A stretch of DNA of 57,320 nucleotides from a virus, in the IMG/VR virus record IMGVR_UViG_3300042691_028406, positions 1 through 57,320 of that record. One strand, given 5' to 3'. The translations under genes were made by a program, and so were the position numbers. A model generated the notes under the pieces. That model saw only the letters and a program-made list of their open reading frames with translations. It made no database searches and had not been told where the DNA came from. Of this stretch, positions 15,685 through 25,800 are shown piece by piece. How positions within the stretch are numbered: the first letter of the stretch is position 1; each line of letters begins with the position of its first letter.

Positions 15685-17673
15685 TTATATCAAGCCGGGT
15701 CTATTACCAACCATGCCCGCTTTCCCCCCTGACATCCCCGGTCTTTTTACCCCCTGAGATGGTGCAGGAGCAGGATTTGGGTCTTTTAAGAATATATAGC
15801 TAGAATAGGCAGGAATAGCAACAATCCCCACTTTCTTAACTCCTTCCATATCTACGGCAGGCCAACTCAAAGCTGTATTTTTTGGGGATGCTGTTTCGTT
15901 ATACATGAACTGAGCATCGCTTTCTGATACAATAGAGACAGGAGAGCCGACTGCATCTGTATCTGTACCAGAAAGCGTCTTCCACTCTGCTAATGTTTTA
16001 TTTCCCCCTATACCCAAAGCCATAGCATAAATTGTGGTAGCGTCACTTATTGGTCTTGCATAGATATTGCCTGAAAAGGAGAATGTATTCCATCTTGAGG
16101 CATATCCTGTATATATGGTCTGATACCACAGTGTTTTTTGGCTCGCTGATTTTGCAACGAAAATATTATTGGTTGCTGTAATGTTATACATTAAGTCCTC
16201 ATTGATGTAGTTCTGCAACATCAATTGAGTTAACCCACAATCAAAAACAGTGTTACCTGTTACAATTATATCGTGAGAACGGTGAATAAATATCCCATTC
16301 ACGGCACACGAAGCAACCAAATTATTCTTTACTTCAATATTTGAGCTAGTAGCATCAAGATAAATACCGCTACCATCTGATGTATCAATAACATTGCTTT
16401 CAATTACAAAGGCAGAACGAAGGCCATAACAGTAAATTGAACCGTGATCATCATTCCAAACACAAGTATTGTAAATATAATTATTCTTAACCAGTCCTGT
16501 TAATACATCAGATGAAACAAATATCCCGTTTGTCCCTGTATTCTGGATATTATTACCGATTACTGTGGCATTGTCTCTTGCAGCAACAATGGCAGACGTA
16601 CCACTCCAACCATAATTACCCTGCCCGATAATTATTGAGTTGTTTAAAATAGTGTTATTGCTTATAGTTGCATTTACACCAACTGTCATTATGCTAATTC
16701 GATTGCAATAATTGAACGTTGAGTTATTGATTGTTGCGTACTGACCATCAATGTAGGCCCCATCTGAACCGGCAAAGGAAATGGAACTATTTTGAACAGT
16801 TACGTTGTGGCAATTAGAATCTGCTAAAATAGCTTGTTTTATTGAACCCGTTAAAGACAGACCGTCAATGGTGATATAAGTTTTTGCTGAATTTACCTTT
16901 ATTAAGTTATTCAGGGTTGATACTTTTACGGTCTTGGAGGTTGGGTCAACTACGCCAAAGTACATATAAAATTTACCCGTTCCAGCATAGTCATGATACC
17001 ATTCCCCGTACTGATCTAAAGTTTTTAGATCATTTTGAATAAAGTATTTGTTGGGTGCGGAAGCACTCATGTTGGAACCACTGACAATCGTATAGGTAAG
17101 AGTGTTTGTGGTATGGTTAGTTATTAAATCCCTTTCTATCCGATAATCATTTTTATATATGACAGCCTCGGCTCCAGTCCAGTTTGGTGTTCCTGTTAAT
17201 TCATTGTCTGTTATTGATACATATCCAGAAGCCGATTCATAAGTTAAAAATGTTGAATTTGGGTAACGCCCCATACCATATTGAACACCATCAATCGTTA
17301 CCATGTTTGTTTGGGATTCAGCGGTGATGACTTTCGAATAAATCCCCCCACCTTCATTTGTCCACCCTGACGTTATAGTGGTAAATCCCGTTATTGTTGG
17401 AGTTGCGCCAGTTCCGTATGTAGTGTAAACAATTGGGCTACCAACCGAGCCAGAATAAGCAGCAATCAGCGTCCCATACCATCCATCACCTTTTTTAAAT
17501 GCAACTGTATCTCCGGCAGTTAATGTAAGAGCATTAACTGCCGTTATCGTTTGCTTTGGTAGCAATGATGTTAATCCACTGTTTGCATCGCTTCCTGTTG
17601 CCGATATATAGTACTTAGTGGCATGACTTTCTAATGAAACCAATAATAATACGGTAAATAGTATATTTTTCAT
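15685..17673 (-). CDS. Secreted-type right-handed beta-helix protein (pectate-lyase-like)
   Basis: 662 aa. Residues 1-18 (MKNILFTVLLLVSLESHA) look like a Sec signal peptide, unusual for a virion protein. YYISATGSDANSGLT next is the typical DUF1565/PbH1 start of polysaccharide-lyase-like beta helices. Residues 230-520 contain repeated short coils such as ISNNTILNNS, VIGNNIQNTGTNGIF and IEVKNNLV, the PbH1 pattern. The tail is Gly/Pro/Ala-rich (PNPAPAP, RPGMSGG). It may degrade host capsule or exopolysaccharide as a tailspike or secreted depolymerase. Substrate unknown. Confidence 0.68.
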   Translation of the reverse strand: MKNILFTVLLLVSLESHATKYYISATGSDANSGLTSLLPKQTITAVNALTLTAGDTVAFKKGDGWYGTLIAAYSGSVGSPIVYTTYGTGATPTITGFTTITSGWTNEGGGIYSKVITAESQTNMVTIDGVQYGMGRYPNSTFLTYESASGYVSITDNELTGTPNWTGAEAVIYKNDYRIERDLITNHTTNTLTYTIVSGSNMSASAPNKYFIQNDLKTLDQYGEWYHDYAGTGKFYMYFGVVDPTSKTVKVSTLNNLIKVNSAKTYITIDGLSLTGSIKQAILADSNCHNVTVQNSSISFAGSDGAYIDGQYATINNSTFNYCNRISIMTVGVNATISNNTILNNSIIIGQGNYGWSGTSAIVAARDNATVIGNNIQNTGTNGIFVSSDVLTGLVKNNYIYNTCVWNDDHGSIYCYGLRSAFVIESNVIDTSDGSGIYLDATSSNIEVKNNLVASCAVNGIFIHRSHDIIVTGNTVFDCGLTQLMLQNYINEDLMYNITATNNIFVAKSASQKTLWYQTIYTGYASRWNTFSFSGNIYARPISDATTIYAMALGIGGNKTLAEWKTLSGTDTDAVGSPVSIVSESDAQFMYNETASPKNTALSWPAVDMEGVKKVGIVAIPAYSSYIFLKDPNPAPAPSQGVKRPGMSGGKAGMVGNRPGLI

Positions 17674-18455
17674 TATTTTAAAATTATTGCCCCGGAGAAT
17701 GATGCTCCAGCAGTCATGTTTGAATAGGTTTCAGAAGATGGTATGGCGGTTTGGTTATTTTTATAACCACCCAAATAATGACCATAAATATTTGCAGCTA
17801 GTGAATTTATAGTCCCATACTGATACAATGAAGGTGCTGTTGTTTGCGCACTAGAATTATAAATCATAGCGACTGCATAAAATCCAGGAGATAAAGTCTG
17901 CGGAGTAAATGTTTTAGTGTACAGACCACTAGCTGTCTGACTCCACATTGCTCCATCGTTGGCCGTTTCTATGATTTTTGTATAGGTTTTAGTGTTTTTA
18001 TTATATGAAAATAATGCAATGCCATTATAATTATCGGGTGTATATACCCCAGATGTTCCAACCATATACTGAAATGCGCTGACTTGTATTGTATCGGTCA
18101 CCTCATATAAGTGGTAATAACAAAAGCCATCAGAAAGAGCAATAGTCCCAGTCAGCGTTGACCACGCAGCAACTGGAGTAATAATATTTAGCCCTGTTAG
18201 GCTTTGAATTGACCGTTCAAATCTACCCCTAGAAAGTTGGTTGTTTAATGAATCTATTTCTTCTTTAAAGTAAATACTATCTCTTAATTGCCAACCATCT
18301 GCTACTTTAACAAACGTAGTGTCTGCTTGTGTCTTTGCGTAGTACTTAGCGTCTGATTGTGTCTTCGTGTAGTAGTTGACACCGCCTGCTCCAATTAGCA
18401 CCGCTAAAAGGACACCAATAAGTACTTTTGTATATATATTCCAAAGTGTCTTCAT
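17673..18455 (-). CDS. N-terminally anchored structural/fibre-like protein
   Basis: 260 aa. Residues 9-28 form one hydrophobic span (VLIGVLLAVLIGAGGVNYY), then a coiled segment with repeated YYTKTQSD / YYAKTQAD. A beta-rich domain occupies residues 85-260. It overlaps the beta-helix gene by one base. The membrane anchor and YAKTQAD repeats suggest a trimeric stalk, perhaps displaying the domain at the envelope. Family not recognised. Confidence 0.5.
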   Translation of the reverse strand: MKTLWNIYTKVLIGVLLAVLIGAGGVNYYTKTQSDAKYYAKTQADTTFVKVADGWQLRDSIYFKEEIDSLNNQLSRGRFERSIQSLTGLNIITPVAAWSTLTGTIALSDGFCYYHLYEVTDTIQVSAFQYMVGTSGVYTPDNYNGIALFSYNKNTKTYTKIIETANDGAMWSQTASGLYTKTFTPQTLSPGFYAVAMIYNSSAQTTAPSLYQYGTINSLAANIYGHYLGGYKNNQTAIPSSETYSNMTAGASFSGAIILK

Positions 18456-18460
18456 CTTCT

Positions 18461-19804
18461 CTATGATTTAATATAGTTGAAAGTTAATGGAGTTGGGTCT
18501 GGTGCGTTCACCGTTGGGTCTGGGTTAAATCCAAACACAATAGTTCCCGTTGATGGGGTTGCAGTATAGTCTACGCCACGAGTAAGAACAACCTGATTAT
18601 AAACTACTGACTCTGAATCAGCCAAAAATGCACTTGTGGTGGTAAACGTATCGTTAGTCCCCGTATATTCACCAACCTTAGCTGCTTCCCCAACTACGAT
18701 ATCAGCTAATGCTAATGAGTAGCCGGGGGTATTCATGGTATCTAATTGCGCCTTTAGATCGAATAATCCTGTACTTGCTGGGGCTGCAATGTCGGCATAC
18801 TTAAACTCAGTTGACTCTTTGCCCTTATATCCAGTTGAGTTTGTTGCTCCCTGATTAAAAACAATAACGTTTCTGTTTGTGTCAGCTACGATGGAGAATG
18901 CCCCTTTTGCATATGAATCCTGCCGTACAAGCTTCGTTGCTGCTCCGGTGGAGCTAACTGTTGCCGTGATAGAACCAAGCCCTGTGTCGTCTGTATTGTG
19001 TGGGTCTGGGGCTGCCACAGTACCGCCAATAACATGTGTGAGTTTTATTGTTCCATCTTCGTTGTCCAGAATCTGGATTGAATTTGCCCAAGACAGTGCA
19101 TCCAACACAGCAACAACATTGGCTGCGTTTTCAACGTTTGTATCGCCTGTTGCAATGCTTATCATCTGTGTTACGCCATCTCCTGCGGCTGTAATGAAAG
19201 CTGCTCCAGAAGGTGTTGTGCCGTCTGCATCTACGTCAAACCACAAACCCATTGGGATGCCGTAGGCATTTTCTATTACTACGTAGTCCCCTTGGGTGAT
19301 GCCCGCCAATCCCTCTACGTCAGTTACAGATGAGATACTCCCTGCGCCTGAGTCGTCTGCATTGAATCCTAAAAAGTCTCCTGCCCAACCAACAATATCT
19401 TGGTCTATTGTTAGCGTTCCGTCTCCATTATCAGTAACGGTTATGTCGGTCATTCCAGCTTCTGCATCAATAGCCGTCTTAACCAATGCAGCGTTCTGAA
19501 TAGCTGTTCCTCCGGTTACGATGTTGGTCTCTATCTGGTAATCGGTATTTGTGTACACGACACCAGTTGGGGCTGTTCCTGCTGCATCAATGTCCAACCA
19601 AACAGCAGCAGTTTTTTGTGCTGATGCGCTATAGATAACGATATGGTCAGCTTGTGTTGCTGCGGCTGTTGCAGGTATGGTAATAGTGTGTTTCCCATAC
19701 TCTCCCGTAGCAGGAATAGTTAGTGTTTCGACATGAGGGGCTCCTTTGTCATTGTGATACCCAACCAAAATAGCCGAAGTATTGTCTGTGAATGTGATAC
19801 TCAT
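18461..19804 (-). CDS. Beta-rich virion protein, fibre or tail candidate
   Basis: 447 aa. Ala/Thr/Asp/Gly-rich with three loose repeats of about 90-110 residues, each containing a phrase such as DNGDGTLTID, DNEDGTIKLTH and a DAAGTAPTGVVY-like segment. No Cys, no TM. Follows the giant internal protein and a TATCTTTG box, so it begins a late transcript. Virion role is inferred from composition and position. Confidence 0.5.
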   Translation of the reverse strand: MSITFTDNTSAILVGYHNDKGAPHVETLTIPATGEYGKHTITIPATAAATQADHIVIYSASAQKTAAVWLDIDAAGTAPTGVVYTNTDYQIETNIVTGGTAIQNAALVKTAIDAEAGMTDITVTDNGDGTLTIDQDIVGWAGDFLGFNADDSGAGSISSVTDVEGLAGITQGDYVVIENAYGIPMGLWFDVDADGTTPSGAAFITAAGDGVTQMISIATGDTNVENAANVVAVLDALSWANSIQILDNEDGTIKLTHVIGGTVAAPDPHNTDDTGLGSITATVSSTGAATKLVRQDSYAKGAFSIVADTNRNVIVFNQGATNSTGYKGKESTEFKYADIAAPASTGLFDLKAQLDTMNTPGYSLALADIVVGEAAKVGEYTGTNDTFTTTSAFLADSESVVYNQVVLTRGVDYTATPSTGTIVFGFNPDPTVNAPDPTPLTFNYIKS

Positions 19805-19830
19805 CTCTCTGTGTTTTTTACGTTATAGTG

Positions 19831-19838
19831 CAAAGATA
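19831..19838 (-). promoter_or_regulatory. Late-type promoter box TATCTTTG
   Basis: Reverse-strand TATCTTTG 27 bp upstream of the gene at 19804, only two bases after the T-run of the terminator at 19841. No -33 TTTG. Confidence 0.6.
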
Positions 19839-19840
19839 AT

Positions 19841-19873
19841 AAAAAAAACCACAGCCGTTTTTTGGCTGTGGTT
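19841..19873 (-). terminator. Intrinsic terminator
   Basis: AACCACAGCC pairs with GGCTGTGGTT, followed by a T-run on the - strand. It ends the internal-protein operon. Confidence 0.92.
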
Positions 19874-19895
19874 AACAAATGGTTGGGTGTTTGGG

Positions 19896-22800
19896 TTATT
19901 CTATTTGTGTAGACTCTAATGGATTTCCTGTTGATATAAGGTACATTTCAGCGATGGCTAACTTGCGTGAGTCTTCCCATGCGTCCTTCAACATTTCTTT
20001 TGTTTGTTCTTTATCTTTGTCAAGGGTTTTGATTGCCATTGCTTTTTCCTTGAAGATAGAGCCTACCTTCTTATTATATTCTGTCCAGAATGCACCTTCT
20101 TCGTCATTCCCTTCTACAAGTTTCCTTTTTTTGTTTATGCTACCATCTTTCTCCATAACAATAAAAGTTGTTTCTTTAAATGATGGTTGTGGTCTGAAGT
20201 AGCCAATATCTTCTACCATCCACTTTGTAAGCTCTGCGTTCTTACCCCTTACCTTGGTGCTAATAACAGCGTCAGCAGGGCTCTGCAATGGAATATTGTC
20301 CCCAAACAAATCAATTGCTTCTACTTTACCTGCAAAATTGCGTCCGACAAAAGGAACTCTATCTGCAAACTTCTCTGACAGCGTCACCCCCTCTATATCT
20401 GCTCTGTCTGAAACAATACCAAATAACTTATCTATGTCGTCAAATACTCTTGGAGATACAAATCCACCACCAATCATAGATGTCATTTTTGCTAGTTTGT
20501 CTGTAAAAGAATCTACCCCTTCAAACACCAATGACCCCATAGTGTCAAATGCTGAAGAAATACCAGACATAGGAGTTGAGAACAAGACCTGACCAATACT
20601 GAATAATACTCCGTTGCCATATAAGTAGGCAAATGAGTCTTCCGAGTCATTATATAACTGCTGATCTCTCGCCCATCCTATCGGAGATAAGATCATGTTC
20701 AGAGGATAGATGTATTGATAGCTGATTGAGAAGTCTCCTATCTGGATACTCCAAGGTTTCCATCCTGCCTGACGTAGTTGCTTATTCTTTTCGAAATCTC
20801 CTGTTCCGTTCCCTGTTATGCGGATAAGTCCGTTTTCAGGGTCGTCACCACCTGTGAGCGCATAGGCTAATGAAGCGATAGCTGCCGTGTAGAATATCTT
20901 GCGAACAATGATTTTTCTTTCTTCTGCTGACATCTCACGAATGAACTTTCCACTGGCTCCTTTTTTGTTTAGAACAAACGTTCCGTATTTACCTGTTGTG
21001 GCTCGTATTCCTGCAATTATAGGATTCCAATTTAAGTTCCTAGTTGCAATGTTGGTGATGATTCGTGTAAACGGAACAACCTTTTGTAGTGGTTTTATGG
21101 TTATCTTATCTGTGGGGTGTGTTGACAAGACAAATTTATTGCCAGACTTGACAATCACAGGCTTGCTGAATGTGGCTCCAAAGTTGTTGGCAACATTTGT
21201 AACGACTCCCATGACCCATCCCAATGTTCCGTATGGGTTTATATTACCAACTGCCTCTAGGGAAATACGTCTTGCATCTTCTACCATATCAACAGGACGC
21301 ATCTCGTCCATTAACTCGAATGTGCGTTGGATGCGCTGTCTCTCTGAATAGCCTGTCTGATTCTTGCCTTCTTCTGCCTGAATCTTCTTATAGTCTTCTG
21401 ATTCTTGATCTACTGTTTTTTTAATGATCTCTTGATCTTCAGGCGTAATACGAAGCAGTTCGTCAATCTTTCGATTCAGTGCTTCTTTCTCTTTCTTTGT
21501 TAGCCTGCGTCCGGCTTCTTTACGTGCTTTTGAATAGGCTGCATCGGTGATAAGAACATCAATCATTGATTCATACGCAAGAGTTCCTGCAAAAGCATCA
21601 TTCGCCATCATAATATCAAAAAATATGTTTTGATATCTCGACAGTGCTTTTATTGCACCCCACTGTAACTTGTTTTTAACAAGTGGGTCTTTTGTTTCCA
21701 AGACACGTTTTGATAACTTTGGTGTCTCTTGCCCAAAATCAAAAGGATGGTTTCCTGTTTCAAGAGTGTATTTAAGGTTAGACCATGCTCTTCCTGTTAC
21801 GGCTCTTCCTATTGCATTGCGAAGTCTTGCTCTCTTGAATGGACTTGTTCCTGCAATAATCATTGGTTCCACTAATGCTGCTGTATTAGCATCGAGAAGG
21901 TTCTTTAGCTGCGTACCAGAGCCCGATAAGACATTGGCGTACCATATACCATCTATGAGTTCATTCCAATCCATGCCCTGAAGATTTGCGATATAAGCAA
22001 GTAATTTTTGCTTTTCCTCATATCGCATTGCTTCTCCTTTAATGCGCTGAATCTTCTTGTGTTTGTCAATGATGTAATCCACATCTTCTTCCGTGAGCTT
22101 TGGTATCCCCCACATGTCGGCAAATGCTTCTCTAAACTCAGCATTATCGAAAGCCCCAATCCTAGTGAAATATAAAACCTGATCAGCTCCTTTTAATTGT
22201 TTTGCGGTAGCTGCTCTTTTGCCTTTCTCTGTAAACTTCTTAACAACCTTCGATACTCTATCTGCTAACAGGGTTTCAAAAGTGCTGTCAACAGCATTAG
22301 AAAGTATTTTTGCTTCACTATCTGTAAGACCCGCTTTTTCTATGAGTGACTTCTTCAGGTCTTCTTTTATAGCTCCCCTACGGTCATAGTGGTCTCTAAC
22401 TATCTCTGCAACGTCCATGTCTCGTTCTGATATCTCTTTGCGAACGAGGTCTTTTATCAGTTTATCAGAGAACACTAACTCAGTAGCATTTTTATAGGCT
22501 TTCTCTACTCTTTCAATAGCCGTAGCCTTGCCTTCATCGGACAGATTCTTATCTTCTTGTATTTTGCTTATAGCATAGTCTTTTGCCTCAGTCCATGCCT
22601 TTTTATATTCTCTGCTTTCTTTTATTGCCAAAGATAGTTTTTCTATATCCGACATCTTCTCTGTCTTCTTCCTATCTAGTTGTGTCTCCCTGAATTTAGC
22701 AAACAAAGTGTCAACCATTATTTTTATTGGGTCTTTGGCTGGTGCTTTCTTGTCGATAACATCACCAAATATCCTTTGTGCTAACATGTCGGCAGCTTCT

Positions 22801-25800
22801 CCTAATTCTCTTTCTTCCTGATACTGAGAAAAAGGAACTCCGTTGTATGTTTCTGGTATAAGTTTTTTAAGATCACTGTCCTTAACTTCTACGCCAACCT
22901 GATCAAATACTTTTTTAAGTTTCTTAATTAGTTTGTCTGTTTGATATATTCCCTCTTCTATGTATGTGGCAGCAATACGTCCTCCGTATTCAATGTCAAC
23001 CTGCGTTAATCCGGGGATAATGACAGAATATGTGTTTTCTCCGCTTTCTCTTGCTTTCTTCCACTGATCAATGAGAGAAGATCGTTTCTTGCGTATCTCT
23101 TGAATCTTAGTGTCTACGTTTTTTTGTTTAGGCGGAACTACTTTCTTTATCGTTGCATCTACGGCTTCCTTGCGAGCCTTGCCCAATTCTTCTTTGGCTA
23201 GGTTCTCAACTCGCTTAAACCGTTTTTTCTCCATCTCGTTAGTTCTTGATGCGTCCATTCCGAGTTGAGCCATTCTTGCAAGTGTATATCCACCTAGTCT
23301 TGTCATAACCATGTTACTTCCAAAGAAAGATTCATCTCGACCTGCTTCTGTTGCAAATTCATCCTGAATGAACTTCATGGTGTCTTTAATGTCAGATACC
23401 ACATCGTTAGCTTCTTTGTCTTTGCCTTTAGATTTAAGTTCGTTTACTCGTGCATCCATCTTGTCAATCAATAGAATGCCAATGGCTGTTCTTATTCGTC
23501 TTGATACGTTGTTGTCACGCATTGTGCGTAGAGCATCTTCCTCTGAGTTGTTGTCAACGATAGATCGTGCTGCTGCTTCAACCTCAGAATGACTTTCTGG
23601 TTTATAAGAGTACAATCCTTGCTCCCTGAACTTCGCCTGTGCTTCTTCTGAGTATTTTTTACCCCAAGCCCATCTTATTCCCAGCCTAGAGTCTTTCGCT
23701 TCGTTATCGCCTAACTCGCTTACTCTTTTTCTCTTTGGGGCTTCCACCCTGTCTTTCGCATCGTCCCCCAAACGAATGCGTCCTTTCTCTCCTTTGACCA
23801 CCCCTTGTGCTTGTTGGCCTGCTTGAGAAGCTGTCGTTCTAATTCCTTCGGCATAACCTTCTTCTTCTAGTGTTTCATTAATCAACTCATCAGAAATGTC
23901 ATGTCCTGCTTTGGAGAAGTAATCCTTAATAGCCATTGCAAGCTGTTCGGCTTTTACTTCTCCTTTCAGGATCAATCCTCGTGCAACCTTCCTTACAGCA
24001 TCTTTTACTTTTACTCTCTGTTCGCCTGTAAGAGAAAGTTTTGTCCCCAGAAGGTCTGCTATGTCAGATAGCCCTTCCGATAATAAAGCGTCTGCCTCTT
24101 CGTTCTTTTTTAGCAGCTTTTCTTTCCGCCCTTCTTTCCGCCCTTGGGCTTCATCGCTGGTTTCTTTGCCATTTTCTTGTTGTTTTACTTGTTTAACTTC
24201 TATTATCTGTTCCTGTAAGGGAATGTTTTGTTTGATTGTAGATGGCTGCTGTTTTCGCTGTTGTTCTGTTAAATTTACTCTTGAAATCTCATCTAATTTT
24301 CTTTTAACAAAAGATGCTGCGTCTGACTCAGAAAAACCATCTGACTCAAATTCTTTTTGAATCCCTCTAAGTAACTCCTTGAACGTTCCTCCGTTTTCTA
24401 TATAAACTCTTGCTGCCTCCCTAAGCATTAATCCATCAGCATACCAAGTGCTAGGATTACCAAAAAATGATTTTTTAAAATCAGACTTGGCCTCTTCAAT
24501 AGAGACATTTTTGGAATATCTTTCAACAACCTCAAGAACTTCATTGGCATCACGGTTCTCTATATAAGAACCAAAACCATTTGGTTTTTCTTTGTTTTTC
24601 TTTTTAAGAGACTGTATGATATTTTTTATTTCACTTAACGGTGACAATATTACGCTATGCCATTCTCTTTTCTCCAACTCCCTGTCTATGTCCCTAAATA
24701 GTTTTTTATCTAAATCTACATTGCTGGCCTCTATATCTGACTGTATTTTCTCCAAAGAGTCTGTATCTGTATTTAAAATATCTACCTGTTCTCCATCCAC
24801 CCCACCAACAACAACATCTTGTTTTGTTTGTTTTAAGACTTCTTTTTGTTCAGGTGATACGATTGGTTCTTTTTGCGGAGATGGTGGCTCTACTGGCTCA
24901 GAAATAGCCTCTATGGGCTTAATTGCTTCCTCTTTTGGCTCGGTCTTGCTTCCCTGTTCGGCAGCAACAGAAACAACCTCTTCTTTTTGTTTTTGTTCGT
25001 CAACAACACTTGGTTCTTTTTGTTTTTCTTTTTCGTACAGGTCGCTGACAACAGCCATTGTTGATCCGTCTGGTATCTTAACCCCCTTCGAGTCTAAATA
25101 GTCTACCTTGGCCTGATCTTCGGTGGATACTTCTTCCATAGTGCCGACTGTGGGTGTCTGCGCTCTATCTTCAACAGCACTAACAACATTGGATTTTGTT
25201 TTCTTTTCTACATAACGAATAATGTTTCCTGCTGCTTCGGCTGGCCTATCTCCTAGTGTTCTGTCTTTGGCGTGGTCTTCCACAATGCGACCAACTAAGT
25301 CGTATTGTGCTTTTAGGGTTAGCTTCTGATCGTCTAATACCTGATCTATCTCACTTCTTATGCCTGAAGGTAAGAGTTTTCCTATTCTGTTTAACTGAAC
25401 GTCATCGTACTTCTTGACTCCATAACTTACCAATCCGGCAGGCGCAGTCATCACGGCAATAGAGCCAATAAGCTCTGCGTTCTTTTTTACGTTCCAATAG
25501 TCATTCCAAAATTTGTCAAAGTTATTGTAGTCTAGTGGTGCTGTCATCAGCTCACCTATTTTCTCTTCTGCTGTTTCCTCTGCGGTAGATGCCAATATGC
25601 CAACAAGTCCTTTGTCTGTGTGCATATTAACTCCCAACCGACCCATGAAGTTATCTACAGCTCCAACGGTGGCTTTATCCCAAGGATTTCTTAAAAATAT
25701 TCTTTCTGTAAAGTTTTCTGAAAATGTTCTGTAATAGTTCTCGAAGAGCGACTCTCCAAAATTTTTACCTTTTGAAACATCTTCGGCTATGCCCTTGTAG

